DNA of 64,000 nucleotides from NCBI GenBank assembly GCA_017439585.1, contig JAFSIV010000020.1:19787-83786 (forward strand), given 5' to 3'. The position numbers and the translations under genes are program-made. The notes beneath the pieces are model-generated. The model was not told the origin of the DNA. It saw only the letters and a program-made list of their open reading frames with translations, and ran no database searches. How positions within the stretch are numbered: position 1 is the first letter of the stretch; each line of letters begins with the position of its first letter. Origin of the DNA: Clostridia bacterium (GTDB lineage: Bacteria > Bacillota > Clostridia > Oscillospirales > Acutalibacteraceae). Shown piece by piece: positions 1-7,925 of this stretch.

Positions 1-594
1 AACAAAGCGAGCGGTTATGGTTGTTATAATTGAATTTGAGTATTCAAGCAGGAAGCATAATAAAACATTAAAGAGGATAATATTTGCAATATAGTTTTTG
101 CTTTCAGAGAATATTGCGAAGTTAAAGGATAAATATAATAAGGTTGTAACAACTGTTGCGAATATAAATCCATAAAACTTTTTATAAAGAACGAATAAAT
201 AGCCTCTGAATAAAGCTTCGGCAAAAATAGCGTTTGCAAGCAAACCTAAAATCCAATAAATTAAATGCTCAGTTTTAATAAAGCTTATGAAACTGAAATG
301 CTTTGTTGCCGCAGTTACCGCCAGAAATACAACAGGAATAGCAGAGCCTGTAATAAGTCCCCAAAGCAAAGATTTTGGAATGTTCCTTTCTGTGGGAAGT
401 TTAAGTTTCTTTCGCTCTATAACTAAAATAAACAAAAGAGTTAAAATAAGAACAATGCCGAGAGGCAAGCATTCCTCTATAAGCTTTTGCAAAGCGGGGT
501 TTTTGTTTTGAACCTCAGGCAAAAGGGTTATAAGAATTACCGCAAGGTCGAAAAAGAAAAGGGTTTTAAAAATATTGATAATTAAATTTTTCAC
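1..594 (-). CDS. CPBP-like intramembrane protease family protein (C-terminus cut off)
   Basis: Polytopic membrane protein of at least 198 residues that continues beyond the left edge. I read a GTG start at 594 because GGAGA lies just upstream on the minus strand; no ATG fits. Several hydrophobic segments are visible. Around residues 130-140 the text AEALFRGYLF resembles motif 1 of CPBP (CAAX protease/bacteriocin-processing) proteins, EExxxR, with the first Glu replaced by Ala. The expected second-motif FxxxH is not evident in the following helix, where SFNFAIF is read. The family is known; that this copy may be catalytically weak or inactive is inference. A good minus-strand promoter lies at 628-656. 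Confidence 0.6.
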   Translation of the reverse strand, partial: MKNLIINIFKTLFFFDLAVILITLLPEVQNKNPALQKLIEECLPLGIVLILTLLFILVIERKKLKLPTERNIPKSLLWGLITGSAIPVVFLAVTAATKHFSFISFIKTEHLIYWILGLLANAIFAEALFRGYLFVLYKKFYGFIFATVVTTLLYLSFNFAIFSESKNYIANIILFNVLLCFLLEYSNSIITTITARFV

Positions 595-627
595 TCTAAA
601 TCTCCTAAAATACAGGAATATATAGTA

Positions 628-656
628 ATTATATAACAAATTCAAGTATATAGCAA
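628..656 (-). promoter_or_regulatory. Sigma-A promoter for the CPBP-like gene
   Basis: Read on the minus strand: TTGCTA, 17-nt spacer, TATAAT. It ends about 35 bp before the GTG at 594, giving a short leader. No other structure is visible in 595-750. Confidence 0.65.
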
Positions 657-750
657 TAGCTTTATTCTTAAATTACCATTAATTTCTTCGAAATATTTTT
701 TTAATTGGTATTAATATTAATTATTAGTTAAAATAAAGCTTTTAAATAAC

Positions 751-779
751 TTGACATATTAAACTAAAAATAATATAAT
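751..779 (+). promoter_or_regulatory. Consensus sigma-A promoter for greA-lysS
   Basis: TTGACA at 751-756, 17-nt spacer, TATAAT at 774-779: a perfect consensus pair. The leader to greA is about 50 nt and contains AGCAGGG as ribosome binding site. Confidence 0.85.
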
Positions 780-836
780 ATATTTTATATGATTATATCT
801 TTATTAGAATTATAAAAAAGAAAGCAGGGTTTTTTT

Positions 837-1310
837 ATGGCGAAAACTATTAAAATTACCGATGACGGACTCAAAAAACTCCAGGAGGAGTTAGAAATTC
901 TAAAAACAGAGGGTAGAGCAGATATTGCTGAAAAAATTAAGGTTGCCAGAGGATACGGAGACCTTTCTGAAAACAGTGAATATGATGAAGCTAAAAACGA
1001 GCAGGCTAAAATTGAAGCCCGTATCGTTGAAATTGAAGCAATGCTCAAAAATGTTGAGATTATCGAAGATGTTAAGGGTAAAGCTAAATCGGTAATTATC
1101 GGTGTTAAGGTTAAGGTTTTGGATGAGGAATACGGCGATGAAAGTGTTTATCGTGTTGTTGGCTCTACCGAGGCAGACCCCCGTTCCGGTAAAATTTCGG
1201 ATGAATCTCCGGTTGGTAAAGCCCTTTTGGGTAAAAAAATCGGCGACGTGGTTATAGTTGAAGCGCCCGGCGGCGAATTTAAGCTTAAAATCTTAGAAAT
1301 AACAAAATAA
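837..1310 (+). CDS. greA: Transcription elongation factor GreA
   Basis: Cytoplasmic factor that enters the RNA polymerase secondary channel and stimulates cleavage of backtracked transcripts. At 157 residues it has the usual GreA length. The N-terminal half (residues about 1-75) is the antiparallel coiled coil, and its tip carries the acidic [13 protein letters not shown] segment that supplies the catalytic acidic residues. The C-terminal half is the FKBP-like domain, ending with the GK(K)IGDVV pattern. It is transcribed from a consensus promoter, and lysS follows 24 bp after the stop. The greA-lysS order is common in Firmicutes and points to one housekeeping operon. Confidence 0.96.
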   Translation: MAKTIKITDDGLKKLQEELEILKTEGRADIAEKIKVARGYGDLSENSEYDEAKNEQAKIEARIVEIEAMLKNVEIIEDVKGKAKSVIIGVKVKVLDEEYGDESVYRVVGSTEADPRSGKISDESPVGKALLGKKIGDVVIVEAPGGEFKLKILEITK

Positions 1311-1334
1311 TTCTATTATTGGATGGAGATAGCT

Positions 1335-2840
1335 ATGGCAGAGAATAATGCTAATAATGCTAATGCAAAAGAGCAGGATTTAAACGAAATATTAAGATTA
1401 AGAAGAGAAAAGCTTGCCAATATGAAAGCGGCTGGTAATGACCCTTTTGCTATAACAAAGTTCGATTTCGATAGCAATTCAACCGAAATCAAGGAGAACT
1501 TTGAAGAGTTTGAGGGAAAAACGGTTAAAATTGCGGGAAGAATTATGGCTCGCAGAATTATGGGTAAAGCAAGCTTTGTTGGTATTGCGGATAGCACCGG
1601 TAAAATTCAGCTTTATGTTCGCCGAGATGATGTTGGCGAGGATGTTTATGCTGCATTTAAGAAATGGGATATCGGCGATATTATCGGTGTAGAGGGTTTG
1701 GTTTTCAAAACTCAAACAGGCGAAATCTCGGTTCACGCTAATAAAATCACCCTCCTTTCAAAGTCTTTAATTCCGCTTCCTGAAAAGTTCCACGGTTTAA
1801 CAAATAATGATTTGCGCTTTCGTCAAAGATATGTTGATTTAATTATGAATCCAAATGTTAAGCGCAATTTCAAAATCCGCTCTCAGTTTATTAAATATAT
1901 GCGTTCATATCTTGATAATATGGATTATATCGAGGTTGAAACTCCTGTACTTAATACTATCGTTGGCGGTGCAGCCGCAAGACCGTTCATAACCCACCAT
2001 AATACTTTAAATATACCTATGTATATGCGTATCGCAACCGAGCTTCCTTTGAAGCGTCTTATCGTTGGCGGTATGGATAGAGTTTATGAAATAGGCAGAA
2101 TTTTCAGAAATGAGGGTATGGACCCTAAGCATAACCCTGAGTTTACAACGGTTGAATTATATCAAGCTTATGCCGATTTCCATGATATGATGGATATTGC
2201 TGAGGGTATTATTTCAGGTGCGGCTAAGGAAATTTTAGGCACTTATGAGGTAGAATGGTTAGGCGAGAAAATCGACCTTACTCCCGGTTGGCGCAGACTA
2301 ACTATGGTTGATGCTGTTAAGGAGTATGCAGGTGTTGATTTCTCTGCTATAACTGATGATGCTGAGGCAGTTAAAGCCGCCGAGGCTATCGGTGTTGAGC
2401 TTGCTGAAACCGCCGATAAAACCTGGGGCAACGCTCTTTATGCTTGTTTCGACCAAAGAGTTGAGGAAAAGCTTATTCAGCCAACATTTATAACAATGTA
2501 TCCTGTTGAGGTTTCTCCTTTAACTAAGGCATCTCCTGAGGACCAGCGTTTAACCGAGCGCTTTGAGTTGTTTGTTTGCCATAGTGAGCTTGCTAATGCT
2601 TATTCTGAGCTTAACGACCCGATTGTTCAGCGCGAGCGTTTTGAGAAGCAATTAGAGCTTCGCGAGCGCGGAGATGATGAGGCTGAGATGCTTGATGAAG
2701 ATTTCTTAACCGCTATGGAATACGGTATGCCTCCAACAGGCGGTATGGGTATCGGTATTGATAGAGCAGTAATGCTTTTAACTAATTCGGATACTATCCG
2801 CGAGGTTATCTTGTTTCCGACTATGAAACCGTTGGATTAA
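1335..2840 (+). CDS. lysS: Lysyl-tRNA synthetase, class II
   Basis: Charges tRNA-Lys in the cytoplasm; 501 residues, normal for the family. The first possible ATG (1323) overlaps GGAG, so the ATG at 1335, six bases after that motif, is the better start. The N-terminal OB-fold anticodon domain covers roughly residues 50-160 (VKIAGRIMARRIMGKASF). Class II motif 2 is FRNEGMDPKHNPEFTTVE and motif 3 is GMGIGIDRAVMLLT near the C-terminus. It is cotranscribed with greA and ends at a strong terminator. Nothing unusual. Confidence 0.97.
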   Translation: MAENNANNANAKEQDLNEILRLRREKLANMKAAGNDPFAITKFDFDSNSTEIKENFEEFEGKTVKIAGRIMARRIMGKASFVGIADSTGKIQLYVRRDDVGEDVYAAFKKWDIGDIIGVEGLVFKTQTGEISVHANKITLLSKSLIPLPEKFHGLTNNDLRFRQRYVDLIMNPNVKRNFKIRSQFIKYMRSYLDNMDYIEVETPVLNTIVGGAAARPFITHHNTLNIPMYMRIATELPLKRLIVGGMDRVYEIGRIFRNEGMDPKHNPEFTTVELYQAYADFHDMMDIAEGIISGAAKEILGTYEVEWLGEKIDLTPGWRRLTMVDAVKEYAGVDFSAITDDAEAVKAAEAIGVELAETADKTWGNALYACFDQRVEEKLIQPTFITMYPVEVSPLTKASPEDQRLTERFELFVCHSELANAYSELNDPIVQRERFEKQLELRERGDDEAEMLDEDFLTAMEYGMPPTGGMGIGIDRAVMLLTNSDTIREVILFPTMKPLD

Positions 2841-2861
2841 ATATAATTTTACAAATTAAAG

Positions 2862-2894
2862 TCCTGCATATCTTGCGATATGCAGGATTTTTTT
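2862..2894 (+). terminator. Rho-independent terminator of greA-lysS
   Basis: Ten-base-pair stem TCCTGCATAT/ATATGCAGGA with a six-base loop, directly followed by seven T residues. Confidence 0.92.
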
Positions 2895-2905
2895 GCATTA
2901 TAGAA

Positions 2906-3241
2906 TTATTTGTTTTTTAAAACAGATTTTGTGGTTTTAATTACTTCGGCAATAGATTTTAATTCTTCAGGAGAACAATCGGAAAGAATATCATCTATCA
3001 TTTTTATTGATATATGAGTGCTTTTAATTAAACTGCCGTATGCAATTTCATCAAGTGTAACACCAAGTGCATTTGCAATATTAACAAGTGTAGGTAAGCT
3101 GAGTTTAGTAGCGGCGCGTTCTATATGCGAAATGTTGGATGGTTCTATACCGGATTTTTCGGCTAGTTTAGCTTGCGTCCAACCTTTTGCTGTACGAATT
3201 TCTTTTATACGATTACCAATAGAAATATAATCAATATTCAT
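2906..3241 (-). CDS. XRE-family transcriptional regulator
   Basis: 111-residue DNA-binding protein. The start is the ATG at 3241 (MNIDYISIG), preceded by AGGTG at good distance; upstream codons in the frame lack support. Residues about 7-62 are a Cro/C1-type helix-turn-helix (RIKEIRTAKGWTQAKLAEKSG, then SNISHIERA). The rest, about 45 residues, is a short helical tail that may dimerise. It is divergent from a SLOG-domain gene; the 128-bp gap contains two near-identical palindromes, which suggests autoregulation plus control of that neighbour. No phage or plasmid genes surround it. Confidence 0.85.
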   Translation of the reverse strand: MNIDYISIGNRIKEIRTAKGWTQAKLAEKSGIEPSNISHIERAATKLSLPTLVNIANALGVTLDEIAYGSLIKSTHISIKMIDDILSDCSPEELKSIAEVIKTTKSVLKNK

Positions 3242-3276
3242 AGATAATATACACCTCGTAAATTTCATTAATATTA

Positions 3277-3328
3277 TTGTATATCCTATTAGGATGTGTT
3301 AAAATAACATAGATATCCTAATAGGATA
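3277..3328. promoter_or_regulatory. Divergent promoter with two palindromic operators
   Basis: Plus-strand promoter TTGTAT (3277-3282), 17-nt spacer, TAAAAT (3300-3305). The spacer holds palindrome TATCCTATTAGGAT. A second copy, TATCCTAATAGGATA, lies at 3314-3328, about 31 bp (three helical turns) away. The core TCCTAWTAGGA is shared. These are probably bound by the adjacent XRE protein, so that occupancy of site 1 would block polymerase; this is inference from position. Confidence 0.75.
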
Positions 3329-3368
3329 CATAATAATATTTATTTGATGAATTACGTATGAGGTGAGA

Positions 3369-3845
3369 ATGTTGATAGCAAATACTTGTTGTTTTATCGG
3401 TCATAGAAAAATAAATGAAACAGAAGAATTAAAGTTAAAGCTTTACGAAATAATCGAAAATTTAGTTATAAATGAAAATGTTGATACATTTCTTTTTGGA
3501 AGTAAAAGCCGTTTTGACGACCTTTGCCTAGAAACAGTAACAAAAATTAAAGGAAAATACCCTCACATAAAACGAGTTTATGTGAGGGCGGAATATGAGA
3601 ATATAAGCGAGCATTATGAAAATTATCTTTTAAAAAGCTATGAGGAAACCTATTATCCCGAAAAAATTAAAAATTCAGGCAGAGCGGTTTATGTTGAACG
3701 CAATTTTGAAATGATAAACAAAAGCCAAATTTGTATCGTTTATTATGAAGAACAATGCGCGCCCAAAAACCGCAAAAGCGGAACAAAAATAGCATTAGAT
3801 TATGCTATAAAACAAGGAAAACGAATCATTAACTTTCCAATGTGA
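3369..3845 (+). CDS. SLOG-domain (DUF1273/YspA-like) protein
   Basis: About 158 residues. The start is uncertain: GAGGTGA overlaps an upstream GTG (3363) and supports the ATG at 3369 or the TTG at 3372. The N-terminal CCFIGHRKI and the central FLFGSKSRFDDLC, followed near the C-terminus by GTKIALDYAIKQGKRIIN, match the Rossmann-like SLOG fold of small DUF1273-type proteins common in gut Firmicutes. SLOG domains are thought to bind nucleotides or nucleotide-derived ligands, but the ligand of this group is not known to me. It stands alone, under the operator-containing promoter shared with the XRE regulator. Confidence 0.75.
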   Translation: MLIANTCCFIGHRKINETEELKLKLYEIIENLVINENVDTFLFGSKSRFDDLCLETVTKIKGKYPHIKRVYVRAEYENISEHYENYLLKSYEETYYPEKIKNSGRAVYVERNFEMINKSQICIVYYEEQCAPKNRKSGTKIALDYAIKQGKRIINFPM

Positions 3846-3853
3846 ATTTAATT

Positions 3854-3919
3854 CGTAGGGGCGATTATTAATCGCCCGAAAATGCGAAATTCTAACGGGA
3901 GGCAATTTGCCTCCCGTAC
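3854..3919. repeat. Twin-palindrome intergenic element, copy 1
   Basis: Two perfect palindromes in tandem: GGGCGATT/AATCGCCC (3859-3877) and CGGGAGGCAA/TTGCCTCCCG (3896-3916), bounded by GTAGGG at the left and CCCGTAC at the right. It lies between the convergent ends of the SLOG gene and copA, where it may also act as a bidirectional terminator. Same layout as the element at 24898-24959, with different stem sequences. Confidence 0.75.
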
Positions 3920-3941
3920 ATATAAAACAACAGTTTATATT

Positions 3942-4151
3942 TTAAAGTATTTCTATAACTTTATAGCCGTTATCGGTGATAAGCTTGGTGATAACCTCGT
4001 CTGCAATCGGGGAGCTCATAGTTATAACGGCAGTGCCTTCGCTATGGCTTACAACAGCCGACGAAACACCCTCTAATTCTTCGAGCAGAGTTTTTACTCT
4101 TGCTTCGCAATGAGGACACATCATACCTTCAATTTTTATTGTTTTTTCCAT
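3942..4151 (-). other. Possible internal start giving a separate 69-residue CopZ-like chaperone
   Basis: Within copA, the ATG at 4151 opens the last 69 residues, which by themselves are a complete CopZ/heavy-metal-associated domain with CxxC. AGAGGA sits seven bases upstream on the minus strand, as good as any true ribosome binding site in this window. Either an old copZ gene was fused in frame to copA and kept its start signals, or both the full pump and a free chaperone are made. Protein evidence would be needed to choose. Confidence 0.5.
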
Positions 4152-6392
4152 TGTTTTTTCCTCTTTTCTTTGAACATTTTTTATTTTTTTATCCTTTTTG
4201 TTTGAGTGAATGTTATATAAATTAAGTCTGAGCGCGTTGGTAACCACGCAAAAACTTGAAAGGCTCATTGCAGCCGCGGCAAGCATAGGGTTAAGCGTTA
4301 ATCCAACCCAAGCAAATGCGCCGGCAGCAACGGGAATACATATTGCATTATAAATAAATGCCCAAAATAGATTTTGGTGTATCACTCGCAGTGTTGCGCG
4401 GCTTAAACGAATTGCCGCAGGCACATCAGAAAGTTTACTGTTAACAAGAACAATATCTGCCGCATCAATGGCAACATCAGTTCCTGCACCGATTGCTATA
4501 CCGATATCTGCTCGGGTTAATGCGGGGGCATCGTTGATACCGTCTCCAACCATAGCCACTCTGCCGTATTTCTGCAAGCTGCGGATGATAGCCTCTTTTC
4601 CGTCGGGCTTAACTTCGGCAATAACCTCGCTAACTCCAACTTGCTTTCCAATGGCATTTGCGGTTATTTTATTGTCTCCCGTTAGCATAACAACCCGTAT
4701 ACCCATATTTTTAAGTTCTGTAATCGACTTTGCGCTATCTTCCTTTATCTTATCCGCAACGGCTATAATACCCAGAACAGTTTTGCCTTTTGCAAAGAAG
4801 ATAGCAGTTTTTCCTTTAAGCGCTAACTTGCTTGAATTTTCAAGTAAATCGTTTGGTATGGTTGCATGCAGGCTTATAAAATCGGCATTACCGCCAAAAC
4901 AAGCTTCGTTATTTATTTTAGCCGAAAGACCACCGCCTGAAAAAATTTCAAAATCGGTTGTTTCTAAGGGATTTAGTCTTAACTCTTTACCAAATTTAAC
5001 GATTGCCTTAGCTATCGGGTGCTCGCTTTTTATTTCGAGACTGTAAGCTATTTGAATTAAATCGTCATTACCTATAACATCTGTTACCTCAGGCTCGCCT
5101 TTGGTAATCGTTCCGGTTTTATCAAGGGCAACAATTTTGGTTTTTCCGGTTATTTCAAGCGAGGTTGCAGTTTTAAACAAAATTGCATTTTTAGCTCCCT
5201 TTCCGTTACCAACCATAATGGCAACAGGAGTAGCAAGTCCGAGCGCGCAGGGGCAACTTATAACAAGCACCGAAACAGCCCGCGTTAATGCAAATCCAAC
5301 CGTTTCACCAAGAATTAACCATAATATTAAAACGGCAAAAGCTATCGCTATTACAATAGGCACAAAAATACCTGAAACCTTATCGGCAACCTTTGAAATG
5401 GGGGCTTTGGTTGCCGAGGCGTCACTTACCATTTTAATTATTTGCGATATGGTAGTATCCTCGCCAACACGAGTTGCCTTGCATTTTAAATATCCCGAGC
5501 GGTTAATTGTGGCACCGCTTATAGTATCGCCAACCGATTTGTCTATCGGGATACTTTCACCGGTGAGAGCAGATTCGTCAACCGCGCTATGTCCTTCAAT
5601 TATAACACCGTCAACGGGGATACTATCTCCCGCACGCACCACAAAAATATCACCCTTGCGAAGCTCTTCAACAGGAATATTCACTTCGGTTTTATTTCGG
5701 ATAACATTTGCGGTTTTTGGGGTGAGATTTAAAAGGCTTTTAAGGGCATTGGTTGTTTTACCTTTTGAACGGGCTTCAAGCATTTTGCCGAGGGTGATAA
5801 GAACTAATATCATTGCCGCAGATTCGAAATAAAGCTCGTGAAGAAAATTATCAGGTCTTGCTATTAAAAGATAAACACTATATATAAAAGAGGCGGCAGA
5901 GCCTAATGAAACCAATGTATCCATATTAGGAGAACGGTGAATTAAACCTTTAAAACCGTTCTTGAAGAATTTATAGTTGATAACCATTATGGCAAGCGAT
6001 AAAATCATCTGCAAAACGCCAATGACAATAGGGTTTTCTATAAAAAACTCAGGCAAAGGAAAGCCCCACATTATATGTCCCATTGAAAAATACATAAGTA
6101 TCAGCAAAACCGATAGGGAAAAAACGAGTCTTTTAAAAAGCAGAGGGGTATCTTTATCGGCTAAGGCGTCTAAGCTGGTTGCTTTCTTGCCTGATTCCTT
6201 TTGAGAAATACCGTATCCGGCTTTTTCAACGGCGGATATAATTGCTTCATCACTTGCAATTCCCTCAACGCTCATTGAGTTAGTTAACAGACTTACCGAA
6301 CAATCAGTAACACCCTCAACGCTTAAAACCGCTTTTTCCACCCTGGCGGCACAAGCCGCACAGTTCATTCCGTTTATGCTATATTGTTTCAT
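3942..6392 (-). CDS. copA: Copper-exporting P1B-type ATPase with C-terminal CopZ-like domain
   Basis: Pumps Cu(I) out of the cytoplasm; 816 residues in the membrane. Order: N-terminal heavy-metal domain (GMNCAAC, Cys11 and Cys14), actuator with TGES, CPC metal site near residue 380 (SCPCALGLATP), phosphorylation motif DKTGT near 422, SEHPIA, GDGINDAP near 616, and the last helices with NPMLAAAAMSLSS, which together define the Cu(I) subgroup. After a basic linker (NKKDKKIKNVQRKEEKT) comes a second heavy-metal domain, residues 748-816, with MCPHC. Most CopA proteins end before this, so it looks like a CopA-CopZ fusion. A TTGAAA/TATAAT promoter is present; no clear CsoR or CopY site was seen. 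Confidence 0.95.
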   Translation of the reverse strand: MKQYSINGMNCAACAARVEKAVLSVEGVTDCSVSLLTNSMSVEGIASDEAIISAVEKAGYGISQKESGKKATSLDALADKDTPLLFKRLVFSLSVLLILMYFSMGHIMWGFPLPEFFIENPIVIGVLQMILSLAIMVINYKFFKNGFKGLIHRSPNMDTLVSLGSAASFIYSVYLLIARPDNFLHELYFESAAMILVLITLGKMLEARSKGKTTNALKSLLNLTPKTANVIRNKTEVNIPVEELRKGDIFVVRAGDSIPVDGVIIEGHSAVDESALTGESIPIDKSVGDTISGATINRSGYLKCKATRVGEDTTISQIIKMVSDASATKAPISKVADKVSGIFVPIVIAIAFAVLILWLILGETVGFALTRAVSVLVISCPCALGLATPVAIMVGNGKGAKNAILFKTATSLEITGKTKIVALDKTGTITKGEPEVTDVIGNDDLIQIAYSLEIKSEHPIAKAIVKFGKELRLNPLETTDFEIFSGGGLSAKINNEACFGGNADFISLHATIPNDLLENSSKLALKGKTAIFFAKGKTVLGIIAVADKIKEDSAKSITELKNMGIRVVMLTGDNKITANAIGKQVGVSEVIAEVKPDGKEAIIRSLQKYGRVAMVGDGINDAPALTRADIGIAIGAGTDVAIDAADIVLVNSKLSDVPAAIRLSRATLRVIHQNLFWAFIYNAICIPVAAGAFAWVGLTLNPMLAAAAMSLSSFCVVTNALRLNLYNIHSNKKDKKIKNVQRKEEKTMEKTIKIEGMMCPHCEARVKTLLEELEGVSSAVVSHSEGTAVITMSSPIADEVITKLITDNGYKVIEIL

Positions 6393-6435
6393 TAAAAACA
6401 GGCTTTTCCTTTCTTTCAGATTTAGGTTTTATAAT

Positions 6436-6464
6436 ATTATACCATAAAAACAAGATTTTTTCAA
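6436..6464 (-). promoter_or_regulatory. Sigma-A promoter for copA
   Basis: Minus strand: TTGAAA, 17-nt spacer, TATAAT; about 44 bp upstream of the copA ATG. Confidence 0.75.
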
Positions 6465-6470
6465 CGAAGA

Positions 6471-6506
6471 TAAAAAATCCGAGCAAAGCATTAGCAAGGC
6501 TCGGAT
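6471..6506 (-). terminator. Terminator of the corrinoid-uptake operon
   Basis: Eight-base-pair stem ATCCGAGC/GCTCGGAT followed on the minus strand by a run of T residues, directly downstream of the ECF S-component stop. Confidence 0.8.
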
Positions 6507-6516
6507 AAGCTTGTAT

Positions 6517-7077
6517 TTAATTGCTGATTGGATTTTTAGCAAACAGTTTTTTAAGCAGTTCGCTTAAAGGAACTATAAGCAAGCCTGCGCAAAAATTTCC
6601 AACCGCGTGCACCGCGTCAAAGGGCAATCCTGCTATAATCCAAGCTATTGTCTGCTTGAAATTAAAGCCAAAAAATAATGCCTGAGTTGGAGCATAAAGT
6701 ATACCAAAAGCAAGTCCGTGCAAACCGCAAATTACAGGGTAAATGACAAATGCTAATTTTTTAGGCATATTTTTGGGTAACAGCATAGTAATTCCCCAAA
6801 GAACAGTCCAAATATAGAGATACGGAATCCACCACATTGTAAAACCCGAATATAATGCGGTAATTAATACACAGAGATAAATTGGTATTAAGGCTTTTTT
6901 GCGAAAGACAAGAGTAAAAACCATTGTAAACATTCCGAGCAGGTGAATGTTTGGTAAAAACTCCATAATAACCTTTGAGCAGAACATTACCGTGCCAAGC
7001 ATGGCAAACACGACCATTTCCTGAACGCTCAAAAATTTTTTCTTTCGGTTTGTTGGTTTATTCCTTGGTGTATACAA
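6517..7077 (-). CDS. ECF transporter S component, probably for a corrinoid
   Basis: Membrane protein of up to 186 residues with about five or six hydrophobic helices and a basic N-terminus (RNKPTNRKKKFLSVQE), typical of substrate-binding (S) subunits of energy-coupling factor importers. It overlaps the preceding DUF4430 gene by 20 bp; the first codon would be TTG at 7077, but no clear ribosome binding site precedes it, so the start may lie a little downstream and translation may be coupled. The cobalamin-type riboswitch upstream and the DUF4430 partner point to vitamin B12 or a precursor as substrate; that assignment is inferred from context. The energising A/T subunits are not in the window. 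Confidence 0.75.
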   Translation of the reverse strand: MYTPRNKPTNRKKKFLSVQEMVVFAMLGTVMFCSKVIMEFLPNIHLLGMFTMVFTLVFRKKALIPIYLCVLITALYSGFTMWWIPYLYIWTVLWGITMLLPKNMPKKLAFVIYPVICGLHGLAFGILYAPTQALFFGFNFKQTIAWIIAGLPFDAVHAVGNFCAGLLIVPLSELLKKLFAKNPISN

Positions 7078-7492
7078 GCTGATAGATTACATCCTCTGCA
7101 ATTTCGGTGGTATCCACGCCTGAGGTTGCATATTCGCCGTCTACATAGAAAGCCCAATAGCTTTTATCTATATCGTAATCGGCGGTTATACCGTTTACAA
7201 CCTTTATATAAAGACCAAATTCGCCGTCTTCACCCTCAATTAGCTTATGTTCTGAAAGAGCGGCACCAACGGTTTTTTTATCAGTGTTAATGGTGAATTT
7301 AACCGTTTTTTCTTCTGCTTTAACTTCAACTAAGGCGGTTTTTTCGCCTTTGCCAAATTCGGTATCCTCTAAATATGTGGCTTTTTCCCATAAACCTGTT
7401 TTGGTCTCTGTATTGCCACCGCAGGAGGCAAGGCTGAATATACAGATAATAATTAGTGCGACTGAGATAGTAGATTTAATTGCTTTTTTCAT
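7058..7492 (-). CDS. DUF4430 lipoprotein, probable corrinoid-binding protein
   Basis: 144-residue secreted lipoprotein: basic N-terminus, hydrophobic segment and lipobox SLASC at about residue 24. Residues about 45-140 match the DUF4430 pattern (GAALSEHKLIEGEDGEFGLYIKVVNG, then YWAFYVDGEYATSGVDTTEI). This domain is related to the C-terminal part of animal cobalamin carriers (intrinsic factor/transcobalamin), so surface capture of a corrinoid is likely. AAAGGA precedes the ATG. It is the first gene after the riboswitch and overlaps the ECF S component; the two most likely form one uptake system. Confidence 0.82.
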   Translation of the reverse strand: MKKAIKSTISVALIIICIFSLASCGGNTETKTGLWEKATYLEDTEFGKGEKTALVEVKAEEKTVKFTINTDKKTVGAALSEHKLIEGEDGEFGLYIKVVNGITADYDIDKSYWAFYVDGEYATSGVDTTEIAEDVIYQLVYTKE

Positions 7493-7520
7493 TTTTAAAA
7501 TCCTTTCTTTTTTTACAAAA

Positions 7521-7550
7521 GAAAATAAAAGTACCCTTCTTTAAGGGTAC
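7521..7550 (-). terminator. Riboswitch expression-platform terminator
   Basis: Minus-strand hairpin GTACCCTT/AAGGGTAC with a four-base loop, then a T-rich tract (TTTTATTTTC), located between the aptamer-like leader and the DUF4430 start. The position fits ligand-dependent premature termination. Confidence 0.8.
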
Positions 7551-7812
7551 TATGAGCAAAGCCGATATCCTGCCATACCGAAAAAAGCCAGAAAAAATCC
7601 GACCTATCTTTACGCATCTCCCCAATTCGCCCAAGAGACTTTTATGCGGCACAGACCGATAAGCATTCCGACTTGACTTGAAAACCAAGAGTTACGGTAA
7701 TGGCTGTTGCTGCGGATTTTCACCGCGATTTCCTTATCCCCGAACAATACTGTCTCGCAGTATGCCCGACAACAAATGCAACGCATTTGATGGCCTGAGT
7801 TTATTCTTTTGT
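7551..7812 (-). promoter_or_regulatory. Cobalamin (B12) riboswitch leader
   Basis: Untranslated minus-strand leader of about 260 nt between promoter and terminator. It contains a B12-box-like core: GGAAATCGCGGTGAAAATCC, then GCAGCAACAGCC and ATTACCGTAAC, then AAGTCGGAATGC. Order and spacing match cobalamin aptamers (GGAA-x-GGTGAAA-x-CC, ACAGCC, late AGTC-GGA). Downstream genes are a DUF4430 lipoprotein and an ECF S component, a coherent B12-uptake regulon. The aptamer end points are approximate. Confidence 0.82.
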
Positions 7813-7821
7813 TACTTAATA

Positions 7822-7850
7822 AGTATATCATATCTGAATTTTAATTTCAA
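7822..7850 (-). promoter_or_regulatory. Promoter of the B12-riboswitch transcript
   Basis: Minus strand: TTGAAA, 17-nt spacer, TATACT, placed just upstream of the aptamer-like sequence. Confidence 0.72.
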
Positions 7851-7866
7851 TATAAAAAACAAGGTA

Positions 7867-7895
7867 TTGCTTTTTATAAAAGGTTTTGTTAAAAT
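7867..7895 (+). promoter_or_regulatory. Candidate promoter of nagA
   Basis: TTGCTT, 17-nt spacer, TAAAAT, about 30 bp before the nagA ATG. The -35 is poor. Confidence 0.45.
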
Positions 7896-7925
7896 GAATT
7901 TGGGAAATTTTTGTTGGAGGAAGTT

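Noticed and set aside
4468-5832. Long plus-strand frames of 192 and 243 residues
   Set aside because: Antisense to copA with reverse-complement composition (Ala/Ser/Pro/Ile rich); no ribosome binding sites or homology.
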